A stretch of 12,778 nucleotides of DNA from CAYLYM01 sp964387645 (GCA_964387645.1 CAYLYM010000113.1:1-12778); one strand, 5' to 3'; numbered from the stretch's first letter, positions 5,586 through 12,778 are shown. A program made the numbers and translations. Notes: generated by a model from the letters alone, not told the origin.

Positions 5586-7346
5586 TTAAAAAGGATAAGG
5601 GTCTTCAATTTCATTCGGACTTACAATTTTCAATTCGTCACCGTTTATTGAGAAAAGGATATATGGTTGAATTGCTAGGTTGCATGCACTTAAGTAATGA
5701 ACCCGCCCTTCATATTTCATATTCTTTATGGTTATGATATCTGCTGGCCAGATCCGTTTAGTCAGCGCTTCGTAATAAACTATAATTACTGGAGAAATAA
5801 CAAACTTGGGTCTTAGAGGTTCGATCGTGATCGAATAGGTAAAACTATAAGATTCACCAGGATATAAATTAACTTCTTTTACAACTATTTCTTGACTATC
5901 AAAAGATAAATTACCAAATCCATCACCCCGGCCAATTTTATTATAATAAAATAGTTCAATATTATCAGTATTTTTTTCTAATGTATCAGAGATTAAATTG
6001 TATAATTTTATTTCAGAACCATTTTTTAATAAAATATTTCTAGGTACGTGAAATAAAAATCCTGTTTTAAATAAAGTATCATTACTTGTGTTGCTTAAAA
6101 TCGGCTGCATCTTCAAGTCCAATAAACTTGGATTATCGCTATTCTTTTTTATACTAAAGTTAAATTTGATCTCAAGATTTAAATATTGATTTATGCCAAG
6201 CTCCTTTACAAAAAGATCCGGACCCTCTCCATAATAATTTGAATAAGGGATATGATATCCTTTATTTGGAGCAATCAAGATATTTTTCCAATAATGGATA
6301 CCATCAGTATAATCCGGTTCATTGGCTACATATAATTTATCATATTCGGGGATATAAAAATAAGAGGCATAGTCTGTTGGAATAAATGCATCCAATCCGA
6401 ATTTGCGTGAAAGCACATCAATTTGTTTGTTTAAACTATCCGGAATTAAAGCTTCTCTTTCTACAATTAATGTATCAGAGCTTTTATTTATTAATACTAA
6501 ATGATGAAAATTATAGACATGGGTAAGTGAGTTAAAAAGCATATCTCTTTCCACAATCCACAAACTGTTTTGGTTTATTTCTTGCAGGATCAGATTTTTT
6601 ACAATGTTGTCTTTTCTCAAATCTATTTCAAAATATGGTTCACGGTATTCCGGAAAAGAGCTATCATCAACCACAATAGTAAAATAGGCTGTGGTATCCA
6701 TGGACGACTTTTGTTTCCGGATAGATTTTACAGGATGGACCAGTTGTTTATCTTTTTTAATACCTGCAACATTGAGCACAATATCATTTCCCAAATATAA
6801 CATTTTAATTGCTTTACTAAAACTTTTGCTCTTAAGACTACAGATATATACTCCGGCGCTGACTCTTTGTCCATAGCTGTTTGTGCAATTCCAATTTACC
6901 GTGCTGGTTCCTTCCGGAAATATTTTATTCGCCAGTTCTTTAATTTTTTGTCCCAGAACATTATAGACGGATATATTTACCCTTTCCTTTTTATGAAGGG
7001 TAAATTTTATGGTAGTTGTCCCTGTAAAAGGGTTCGGATAATTCTGATATAAATGATAAAATGTTAAGGAAGTATCAGGTTGAACAATAGTATCCTCATC
7101 CACCTCTATAAACAATGTAATAGAATATGTGCCATCTTCTGCTGAAAAGGTAGTCGTTGTATCATGTTTTTCTTGATGTATGTAACTAATTTTTGCATTG
7201 GGAATGGGATTTGAATATTTATCTTGGACCTTTCCTGAAACATTTACTTCAATTATGTCCGCATTAAGGTGATAAAAGAATAGAATTAATATCAGGATAA
7301 TAACTTTTAAATACCTGTTCTTTTTGTAAATCATAAACCTGTCCAT
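5586..7346 (-). CDS. Secreted protein with carboxypeptidase-regulatory-like and internal FlgD/T9SS-type sorting module
   Basis: 586 residues from the ATG at 7344-7346. The frame is open up to a TTG at 7421, but no ribosome site precedes it and the extra 25 residues would spoil the signal peptide; ATG 7332-7334 is also possible. Residues 1-29 form a signal peptide: basic start (YKKNRYLK), hydrophobic run ILILILFFY, then a cut near NA-D. Residues 35-78 resemble a carboxypeptidase regulatory-like beta fold (VSGKVQDKYSNPIPNAKI ... EDGTYSITL). Residues 96-185 are a FlgD-like module: YQNYPNPF (100-107), TTIKFTLHKKERVNISVYN, GQKIKEL (132-138), SAGVYICSL (163-171). In type IX secretion substrates this module is normally the extreme C-terminus; here 400 residues of unrecognised, aromatic-rich, probably beta-rich sequence follow. 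Export is well supported; function and secretion route are unknown. Confidence 0.82.
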   Translation of the reverse strand: MDRFMIYKKNRYLKVIILILILFFYHLNADIIEVNVSGKVQDKYSNPIPNAKISYIHQEKHDTTTTFSAEDGTYSITLFIEVDEDTIVQPDTSLTFYHLYQNYPNPFTGTTTIKFTLHKKERVNISVYNVLGQKIKELANKIFPEGTSTVNWNCTNSYGQRVSAGVYICSLKSKSFSKAIKMLYLGNDIVLNVAGIKKDKQLVHPVKSIRKQKSSMDTTAYFTIVVDDSSFPEYREPYFEIDLRKDNIVKNLILQEINQNSLWIVERDMLFNSLTHVYNFHHLVLINKSSDTLIVEREALIPDSLNKQIDVLSRKFGLDAFIPTDYASYFYIPEYDKLYVANEPDYTDGIHYWKNILIAPNKGYHIPYSNYYGEGPDLFVKELGINQYLNLEIKFNFSIKKNSDNPSLLDLKMQPILSNTSNDTLFKTGFLFHVPRNILLKNGSEIKLYNLISDTLEKNTDNIELFYYNKIGRGDGFGNLSFDSQEIVVKEVNLYPGESYSFTYSITIEPLRPKFVISPVIIVYYEALTKRIWPADIITIKNMKYEGRVHYLSACNLAIQPYILFSINGDELKIVSPNEIEDPYPF

Positions 7347-7505
7347 CTTGTTTTTAAAGTATTTATCACAAATTATAAAAATCGTGTATTTTTTACTAAT
7401 AGGGATGTTTAAAACACTCAAAAGTTAGAAAACTCATTTATGCCTCCACAGTTTGCGGTTACCTTGATCACGATATTTAATTTAATCTAAGCTAAAAATA
7501 ACAAA

Positions 7506-7534
7506 CCTTGTCTTTAATAATGTCCGCACACAAC
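7506..7534 (+). repeat. 29-bp direct repeat, copy 1
   Basis: Begins CCTTGTCTTTAATAATG and ends TCCGCACACAAC; identical to 7570-7598, with a 35-base spacer between them. A looser partial resemblance (CAAACCTT...GTCTATTAAAA) recurs near 7611-7632. Confidence 0.9.
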
Positions 7535-7569
7535 TTCTTTGGAGAATATTCAGCCAACAATCCAGCACG

Positions 7570-7598
7570 CCTTGTCTTTAATAATGTCCGCACACAAC
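7570..7598 (+). repeat. 29-bp direct repeat, copy 2
   Basis: Exact second copy of 7506-7534, giving a 64-base period. The bases just before it (CCAGCACG) echo those before the looser third match (CCAGCAAA), which suggests a once longer repeated unit or the ends of an eroded element. Confidence 0.9.
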
Positions 7599-7802
7599 CC
7601 GCTTTTTCCAGCAAACCTTCCTGTCTATTAAAATCCTTTTTTTGAGGGTTATCTAAATTTTTTTTTAAAAAAAGATTTTTTCAAGGATGAAAATAATTTT
7701 TTTAACTACGAAAATTTGGGATTATCATAGATATTTTTCACAATTTATGAACTGGGGTTCAGATCATGCATAAAAACGATTGAGTTGCGCGAACGTAACC
7801 TG

Positions 7803-7829
7803 GTCACATTTCGACAGGTTCAATGTGAC
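7803..7829. repeat. REP-like hairpin repeat downstream of uvrC
   Basis: Perfect 8-bp arms GTCACATT (7803-7810) and AATGTGAC (7822-7829) around TCGACAGGTTC. The form 'GTCACATTTCGACAGG..CAATGTGAC' is the type of dispersed intergenic palindrome common in FCB-group and other genomes. It begins 52 bases past the uvrC stop and could protect or end its mRNA, but there is no T run. Confidence 0.6.
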
Positions 7830-7880
7830 ATGAAGGAAATTCAGATGAATTATGGTATGGACCATTTTCGTGAAGAAAGT

Positions 7881-9719
7881 TTACAGGGACTTTTTCTGAA
7901 AATGTTGTAGAAGGTTTTCGGCAACATTTTGAGGGAGTCCACATTTTTTCATCAATTCCTCCAATGTCGCCGCTTGAATTTTTTTCAAAGAGCCGAAGGT
8001 TTTCAAAAGTTTCTCTTTGCGTTTGGGACCGATGCCGGGCACATCATCCAGCGGTGATTTCATGATACGCTTTTCACGTAATTTTCGGTGATAGGAAATG
8101 GCAAAACGGTGTGACTCATCCCGGATGTGTTGCAGCAATTTTAATCCGGCGGAGCGTTTGGGAATGTTCTGAGGATCGCTGAAACCCGGCCGGTAAACTT
8201 CTTCTAACCGCTTTGCCAGACCAATAACGGGCTGGTTTTCTAGGCCCAATTCTTTGAGTACTGTAATAGCGCTGGAAAGTTGTCCCTTGCCGCCGTCGAT
8301 AAGAATTAGATCCGGTAATTCTTTATTCTCCGACAGCAACCGTTGGTAGCGGCGGCGCACTACTTCCCGCATCATGGCAAAGTCATCTGGCGTATCCTTA
8401 GTACGAATCTTAAAATGGCGATATTCACTTTTATGCGGACGACCGTTGACAAAACACACCATCGAAGCCACCGCATCTTTACCCTGAAAGTTGGAAATGT
8501 CAAACGCCTCTATTCGCCTGGGCGGTTTTTCTAAATTTAGATCCTTCTGCAAAGCCCTGACATTGGACGCGATATGGTCCTTTTTCTTCATCTTTTGCAA
8601 AAGCAGTTCGTCTAACAAAAAGCGAGCGTTCTTCTGGCATAATGCAACAAGCTTCTTTTTTTCTCCCAGGCGGGGAACGATCATTTCCACTTTATTAGTA
8701 GCCTTGCTGGATAACCATTTTGATAGCAACTCAATGTTTTCAGTGGGCTCTTCGGGCAACAGAATCTGTTTTGGCAGGTAGTCGGCTTCCAGATAATATT
8801 GTTGAATAAACTGACTTAGTATTTCCTGACTGGATTTTTCTTCCACGCCATCCAGGTAAAAGTGTTGACGTCCCACCACTTTGCCATCTCTGATTTTGAA
8901 GACCACCGCGCAGGCATCTTCATCTTCCACGGCTAAAGCCACCACATCCCGGTCCTCGAAATCGGTCATTACCATGCGGTGGGCGTCAAAGTAATAATTT
9001 TCGATCATTTGAATCTGGTCACGTAAGCGGGCGGCGATTTCAAAATGCAATTGCTCGGCTTCCTTTTGCATTTTCTCGCGCAGTTCCCCGAGCAATTCCC
9101 GGGTTTTCCCTCGCAGAAACTTTTCCACCTGGCGGATCATCTGATTGTATTCCTCCTGACTCACCAATCCCTGGCAGGGACCCTGGCAGCGCTCGATATG
9201 GTAGTCTAAACAGAGTTTGACCTTCTTTGCCTGAATAACTTTTTCGTCAAGATAATATTTACAGGATCGAATGGGAAAAATTTTGCGGACAGTCTTCATT
9301 ATGTGGCGTAAATTCTTGACTTCTGTATAAGGACCAAAATAATGAGAACCGTCTTTAACAATTTTCCGGGTAACAAAAACCCGTGGAAAGGGCTCATTGG
9401 TGACACGAATATAAGGATAACTTTTATCGTCTTTCAAATTTACATTATAGCGTGGTTTGTGCTTTTTAATTAAATTGGATTCCAGAATAAGCGCTTCAAC
9501 TTCATTCTCAACCAGAATAACTTCCAGATCGGCGATTTTGGATACCAGAGCACGAGTTTTTACAGGAAGATTCCTGGAATCCTGGAAATAGCTGCGAACA
9601 CGGTTCCGCAGATTTACTGCTTTTCCTACGTATAAAATTTTGCCATCGGAATCTTTAAACAAGTAAACCCCGGCCTGGCTGGAGAGTGATGCTAATTTTT
9701 CTCGAAGCGCTTCATTCAT
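7881..9719 (-). CDS. uvrC: Excinuclease ABC subunit C
   Basis: 612 residues, normal for UvrC. It makes both incisions around a DNA lesion in nucleotide excision repair after UvrA/UvrB loading. Domains in order: GIY-YIG nuclease (about 13-92) with GVYLFKDSDGKILYVGK (Tyr19, Tyr30), Arg39 and Glu75 for the 3' cut; a cysteine-rich segment with C153, C170, C178 and C182, the spacing known to hold an Fe-S cluster in E. coli UvrC; a UVR motif (about 207-242) for UvrB contact; an RNase H-like nuclease with AFDISN (Asp407), LIDGGKGQL (Asp475) and DESHRFA (His537) for the 5' cut; and tandem helix-hairpin-helix motifs (557-608, DVPGIGPKRKEKLL). All key residues are present. The start is fixed by the conserved N-terminus, although no good ribosome site precedes it. 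It stands alone, and is richer in GC than the neighbouring genes. Confidence 0.98.
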   Translation of the reverse strand: MNEALREKLASLSSQAGVYLFKDSDGKILYVGKAVNLRNRVRSYFQDSRNLPVKTRALVSKIADLEVILVENEVEALILESNLIKKHKPRYNVNLKDDKSYPYIRVTNEPFPRVFVTRKIVKDGSHYFGPYTEVKNLRHIMKTVRKIFPIRSCKYYLDEKVIQAKKVKLCLDYHIERCQGPCQGLVSQEEYNQMIRQVEKFLRGKTRELLGELREKMQKEAEQLHFEIAARLRDQIQMIENYYFDAHRMVMTDFEDRDVVALAVEDEDACAVVFKIRDGKVVGRQHFYLDGVEEKSSQEILSQFIQQYYLEADYLPKQILLPEEPTENIELLSKWLSSKATNKVEMIVPRLGEKKKLVALCQKNARFLLDELLLQKMKKKDHIASNVRALQKDLNLEKPPRRIEAFDISNFQGKDAVASMVCFVNGRPHKSEYRHFKIRTKDTPDDFAMMREVVRRRYQRLLSENKELPDLILIDGGKGQLSSAITVLKELGLENQPVIGLAKRLEEVYRPGFSDPQNIPKRSAGLKLLQHIRDESHRFAISYHRKLREKRIMKSPLDDVPGIGPKRKEKLLKTFGSLKKIQAATLEELMKKCGLPQNVAENLLQHFQKKSL

Positions 9720-9748
9720 TGCTATGCAAAGATACTTTTTTAAAATCT

Positions 9749-9776
9749 ATTAACAATTATTGATAAAACATGACAA
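9749..9776 (-). promoter_or_regulatory. Possible uvrC promoter
   Basis: On the minus strand TTGTCA (9771-9776) and GTTAAT (9749-9754) are 16 bases apart, about 30 bases before the uvrC ATG. They match the sigma-70 consensus at 5/6 and 4/6 positions. In this AT-rich gap such a match can arise by chance. Confidence 0.25.
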
Positions 9777-9890
9777 AGTTCCAGTAAATCAGGTTCTCTC
9801 TGAAACTCAATTTAAATTTTTATTTGCATTAAATTTATAAATAAAGTTAACCGGAATGAAATGTGTTTTAATGATTGCTTCGAGAAAAAT

Positions 9891-9911
9891 TTCCTGTCCG
9901 AATGACAGGAA
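9891..9911. repeat. Short hairpin repeat (TTCCTGTC/GACAGGAA)
   Basis: Perfect 8-bp arms at 9891-9898 and 9904-9911 with loop CGAAT, followed by TGACAA. It shares GACAGG...AATG and GACA with the hairpin at 7803-7829, so it may belong to the same class of dispersed palindromes. No T run follows. Confidence 0.5.
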
Positions 9912-10041
9912 TGACAATTTCAGAAGGAAGTAAAGCGACTCCTGATTTTAAATATTTTTCTAAACATGTTTTTATTTAGCTGGACACTGTGCAGAAAATA
10001 CTACTTTTTACTGGAGATTAAAGGAGCATTCTTAAATTTTA

Positions 10042-10070
10042 TTGATTCAGATAAATTGCGTTTGTATCAT
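10042..10070 (+). promoter_or_regulatory. Possible promoter of the methyltransferase gene
   Basis: TTGATT (10042-10047) and TATCAT (10065-10070) are 17 bases apart, matching sigma-70 boxes at 4/6 and 5/6. Transcription would begin about 30 bases before the ATG. The spacing is ideal, but the match is untested and the organism's sigma preferences are unknown. Confidence 0.35.
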
Positions 10071-10108
10071 TTGTGTCGTGACAGTCCTTGAAAAGATGAA
10101 GGGGTTTT

Positions 10109-12610
10109 ATGACAAAAGAGCAGGAATTTTATAAAACGTTAAAAAATCTATTTATTGGCGCCAGAGTGGAGGGCGAATCCGGTTACATTAATCTCATGCG
10201 GATAAAAGCCCGCTATTTCGAAGAAGAAATTTATTCCCGACTTCAAAAAGAAATTGAAGAAAGATTACAACCTTTCCCGGATTTTCGAGAGGAATTTTTC
10301 GAAAAGTTGTATGATTTCTTTCACCGCTATTTTAATGAGAACGGATCTATTCATTTCCGAAGCGATTCACCAGACATTGATCTTTATGAGAGAATTCATT
10401 CTGACGAACACGATGTAAGGCTTTTCTGGAAAACACAAATGCTTTATTACGTGAAAACCGACCGCTTGTTTAAAAGCATGAAGGTAGAAATTAACGGTTG
10501 GCAATTCTATTTTGACGCATCTACCCTGGAACACAAAAAAGCCAATGAAAAACGGGCACTTATCTTTCGTTTTAAGAAAAAACAACCAGATGGAACATTG
10601 GTGTTTGTGGTATCTTACTCAGAGAGAGGGCGAAAAACCAATGTGAGAGAGATTTTAGCCACTTTACAAAAAGCCGGTGTCGATATGGATGAAGCCTCTC
10701 TGATCCGGGCGTTCCGCGTTTTTCACCGACAAAAGGAAGTAGACTACTTCATCAATAAAAATGTCCGAAAATTTTTAAAAGAGCAATTTGATTCGTGGTT
10801 TTACCAGTATGTGTTTACTCAAGAGAGGAATTGGACTGAAGAGCGAGTGGCTCAATTAAAAGTATTAAAAGATGTGTCTTACGAAATCATTGAATTTATC
10901 GCAAGATTTGAAGATGAATTGATAAAAATCTGGAATAAACCTAAATTTGTATTACGCTCGAATTATGTGATTTCCCTGGACAGAATTGCTGAAAGAAATA
11001 TAGAGCTTTTGGAGCGATTGCTGGCTCATCCCTATTTTGATTTGCAATTGAATGAATGGCGTCAATTACAATTGATAGAAGATGATTTCGACAAAGCGGA
11101 AATCATTAAACAAGATCTTGGTGGTAAGTATTTAAACCCGAAATATCAATTTCTGCCGCTGGACACTCGCTTTTTCAAAGATTTAGAAAAGGATATTTTG
11201 GCTTTATTTGAGAATCTGGATGGTGCTCTGGATGGATGGCTTGTTAAAAGCGATAATTACCAGGCACTCAATACCATCTTGCCTAAATTCCGTGGAAAGA
11301 TAAAGACCATTTATATCGATCCCCCATTCAATAAAGAGCAGGATGCGGATTATTTCTATTCGGTTAAATACAAAGATGCTTCCTGGATCACCATGCTGGA
11401 AAATCGGCTGAAATTAGCCAGAGAAATGTTAGGTGAGAAAGGCAGTATTTTTGTTCGTTGTGACTACAATGGGAATATGTATGTCAGGCTTTTGATGAAC
11501 GAGATATTTGGTGAAGAGAATTTTCGTAACGAGATTGCCATTCGACGTTTTAAAAAGAATGTGATGGAGAAAGAAATTAAGAAATTGCCAGAAGGTTTGG
11601 ACACCATTTTTGTTTACTCGGCTGGTCAAAAGTTTGCATACATTCGCCCGTTTAAGCCCCGGAAGAGTACTCGAGCGGGATTCTGGCGTCACATGGGGGA
11701 TTCAACCGGACAGGGGACGGCTAAAATTTTTTACGGAAAGGTGCTGGAACCGCCTGCCGGAAAACACTGGAAGTATTCCCAGAAAAGAATTGACCAAATG
11801 ATTGCAAAGGAGAAACTGATCCTGGTGTGCAAGCATTGTGGATTTGTACATGATAAACATCAGGGGCAGTGGCAGAAATGTCCACGTTGTGGGCAGGACG
11901 AACCTGTTCCGCGATATTGGGTTGAGCCGCAAGATCAAGAAGTGCTGGACAGCAACTGGTCCGATGTTTACGGGTATTCTACCAGCTGGAAATTCCAGAC
12001 CGAAAATTCCGAGGTTTTACTAAAAAGGATCATCGAGATTACTACTGAATCGGGCGATCTGGTAATGGATTTCTTTTTAGGCTCAGGAACGACAACTGCT
12101 GTGGCGCATAAACTGAAACGGAAATGGTTGGGGATTGAATTGGGCGATCATTTTTATAGCGTCATTCTTCCCAGAATGAAAAAAGTTTTAATGTATGATA
12201 AAGGTGGTATTTCCAGACAAAAAGACGTGAAAGTCTTCTACAATGCGCAAAATGCCGGTGGTTTTTTTAAATATTATGAACTTGAACAATATGAAGACAC
12301 ACTCCGCAAAACTGTTTATTTCAAAGATTTGAAAGAATCACCAACCTTTCAAGAAGATATCTGCAATCAATATATTTTTCTGAGGGACATGTCGATAATT
12401 GATTCGCAGCGTATCAATTCGGAATCTGATCAAATTTTCTTAAATTTGGATAAACTCTATTCCAATATTGATCTCCCCGAAACGTTATCCAATTTGATGG
12501 GGAAGAACATCAGTCGGGTGGATTCTAATTATGTCGAATTCCAGGATGGAACTCGAATAGATCTCAAGAGGATGGATTCCCGACTGGTTAAGCCTCTTAT
12601 CTACTGGTAA
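10109..12610 (+). CDS. Beta-class (Mod-like) site-specific DNA adenine methyltransferase with long N-terminal region and zinc ribbon
   Basis: 833 residues; AAGGGG precedes the ATG by about 5 bases. Motif order is that of type III Mod / beta-class amino-methyltransferases. The catalytic motif TIYIDPPFN (DPPF 404-407) comes first, preceded by VKSDNYQAL (379-387). The substrate-end motif TSWKFQTENSEVLLKRI (625-641) and AdoMet loop DFFLGSGTT (654-662) come later, ending in WLGIEL. Expected action: methyl transfer to adenine N6 in a specific site (cytosine N4 not excluded). Between them, C574-C577 and C591-C594 (CKHC / CPRC) form a zinc ribbon, perhaps in the target-recognition region. Residues 1-345 match no domain I can name, but contain LFWKTQMLYYVKTDRLF and SYSERGRKT, which I recall from long methyltransferases beside DEAD-box helicase or nuclease partners. 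The next gene follows after 61 bases on the same strand. Confidence 0.88.
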   Translation: MTKEQEFYKTLKNLFIGARVEGESGYINLMRIKARYFEEEIYSRLQKEIEERLQPFPDFREEFFEKLYDFFHRYFNENGSIHFRSDSPDIDLYERIHSDEHDVRLFWKTQMLYYVKTDRLFKSMKVEINGWQFYFDASTLEHKKANEKRALIFRFKKKQPDGTLVFVVSYSERGRKTNVREILATLQKAGVDMDEASLIRAFRVFHRQKEVDYFINKNVRKFLKEQFDSWFYQYVFTQERNWTEERVAQLKVLKDVSYEIIEFIARFEDELIKIWNKPKFVLRSNYVISLDRIAERNIELLERLLAHPYFDLQLNEWRQLQLIEDDFDKAEIIKQDLGGKYLNPKYQFLPLDTRFFKDLEKDILALFENLDGALDGWLVKSDNYQALNTILPKFRGKIKTIYIDPPFNKEQDADYFYSVKYKDASWITMLENRLKLAREMLGEKGSIFVRCDYNGNMYVRLLMNEIFGEENFRNEIAIRRFKKNVMEKEIKKLPEGLDTIFVYSAGQKFAYIRPFKPRKSTRAGFWRHMGDSTGQGTAKIFYGKVLEPPAGKHWKYSQKRIDQMIAKEKLILVCKHCGFVHDKHQGQWQKCPRCGQDEPVPRYWVEPQDQEVLDSNWSDVYGYSTSWKFQTENSEVLLKRIIEITTESGDLVMDFFLGSGTTTAVAHKLKRKWLGIELGDHFYSVILPRMKKVLMYDKGGISRQKDVKVFYNAQNAGGFFKYYELEQYEDTLRKTVYFKDLKESPTFQEDICNQYIFLRDMSIIDSQRINSESDQIFLNLDKLYSNIDLPETLSNLMGKNISRVDSNYVEFQDGTRIDLKRMDSRLVKPLIYW

Positions 12611-12660
12611 GTGATTAAAACGGATGGATCAAACCGGTAGATTTTATGAGACAAAAGCAT

Positions 12661-12668
12661 GAGGAAGG
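12661..12668 (+). promoter_or_regulatory. Ribosome binding site of the edge gene
   Basis: GAGGAAGG ends 3 bases before the ATG at 12672, supporting translation of the cut gene and its place in one operon with the methyltransferase. Confidence 0.5.
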
Positions 12669-12671
12669 AAT

Positions 12672-12778
12672 ATGTATTCGGAAGGTCTAACGCGAGATAA
12701 AACAGGAAAAAGAACCGATAAAACTGGAAAGCGCGACCTGAGTTTTAGTCAATGGCACAGGAAGTTTTTAGGTAATCA
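12672..12778 (+). CDS. N-terminal part of an unidentified protein following the methyltransferase (cut by window edge)
   Basis: Open from ATG 12672 to the window end, 35 full codons, with a good ribosome site. The visible peptide begins MYSEGLTRDKTGKR, repeats as TDKTGKRDLSF, and continues SQWHRKFLGN. I have a loose recollection of 'TGKRDLS[FY]S.WHR' at the start of proteins in restriction or nuclease-type loci, but I cannot verify it, so no function is assigned. Its position 61 bases after a Mod-like methyltransferase makes a partner subunit (nuclease, helicase or specificity-type) likely. The six-residue unit DKTGKR occurs twice in tandem. Confidence 0.6.
   Translation, partial: MYSEGLTRDKTGKRTDKTGKRDLSFSQWHRKFLGN
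12696..12737 (+). repeat. Imperfect 21-bp tandem duplication inside the edge gene
   Basis: 12696-12716 and 12717-12737 are related 21-base units starting GATAAAAC, coding DKTGKRT and DKTGKRD. The differences are mostly silent third-position changes, so the peptide repeat has been kept while the DNA diverged. Confidence 0.7.

Larger units (their letters stand above)
7422..7880. other. Gene-free, repeat-bearing gap between the secreted protein gene and uvrC
   Basis: No credible gene on either strand. It contains two exact 29-bp direct repeats (7506-7598), a very AT-rich imperfect inverted repeat (7630-7643 with 7667-7681), and a REP-like hairpin (7803-7829) just beyond the uvrC stop. Both flanking genes are on the minus strand, so this gap should also hold the promoter of the secreted protein gene, but no convincing -35/-10 pair stands out. 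Confidence 0.6.
9720..10108. other. Divergent intergenic region between uvrC and the methyltransferase
   Basis: 389 bases without a gene. It must hold the promoters of both divergent genes; candidates are listed separately. It also contains a small hairpin repeat at 9891-9911. Otherwise it is AT-rich with nothing recognisable. Confidence 0.6.

Noticed and set aside
7347..7421. TTG start at 7421 for the secreted protein
   Set aside because: No ribosome site, and the added 25 residues would push the signal peptide away from the N-terminus; ATG at 7346 (or 7334) is preferred.
7506..7598. CRISPR array
   Set aside because: Only two repeats and one spacer, no cas genes, no leader, and no dyad in the repeat; reported as direct repeats instead.
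7630..7681. Terminator for uvrC or a large hairpin
   Set aside because: The imperfect arms (7630-7643, 7667-7681) consist almost wholly of A and T runs in a homopolymer-rich stretch, with a bulge and no clear T tail, so chance pairing is likely.
7844..7909. Small + strand ORF starting MNYGMDHF
   Set aside because: It overlaps the 3' end of uvrC on the other strand, has no ribosome site, and ends quickly.
8343..8781. + strand ORFs inside uvrC
   Set aside because: Shadows of the conserved minus-strand uvrC gene, without family motifs or ribosome sites.
11429..12023. Short ORFs on both strands inside the methyltransferase
   Set aside because: Other-frame shadows of a gene with clear conserved motifs.

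Overview
The window carries four blocks of bacterial chromosome. An FCB-group bacterium of the Calditrichota / Ignavibacteriota / Marinimicrobia sort is suggested by three things: a secreted protein with a FlgD-like sorting module of the T9SS type (YQNYPNPF ... GQKIKEL ... SAGVYICSL), low to medium GC, and dispersed hairpin repeats of the 'TTCGACAGG' type. This assignment is an inference.

Block 1 (2-4507, + strand) is an AT-rich cell-surface sugar cluster. It holds the C-terminal part of a PglC/WbaP-type phosphoglycosyl transferase, a two-lobed WecD-like GNAT N-acetyltransferase, a DegT/ArnB-type PLP sugar aminotransferase, and a protein that joins a four-helix membrane anchor of the WbpM/PglF type to an extended-SDR epimerase domain. 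A clear intrinsic terminator closes the block. Together these genes look able to make and load a 4-acetamido-4,6-dideoxyhexose-like sugar onto undecaprenyl phosphate. The gene order resembles the campylobacter pglC-D-E-F module with parts exchanged.

Block 2 (4486-7421) is a decayed region. It contains a 409-bp internally deleted IS1380-type element with inverted ends. The element sits in the 3' end of a frameshifted minus-strand gene for a small secreted protein. Upstream of that pseudogene, on the same strand, is an intact secreted protein of about 586 residues whose sorting module lies near the N-terminus rather than at the C-terminus.

Block 3 (7422-10108) has a repeat-rich gap with two exact 29-bp direct repeats and a REP-like hairpin, then uvrC on the minus strand (nucleotide excision repair). 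A divergent intergenic region with a second hairpin repeat follows. uvrC is visibly richer in GC than its neighbours.

Block 4 (10109-12778, + strand) is the start of a restriction-modification or defence-like locus. It has an 833-residue beta-class DNA methyltransferase with a long uncharacterised N-terminal region and an inserted zinc ribbon, followed by a gene cut by the window edge. The rest of that system lies outside the window.
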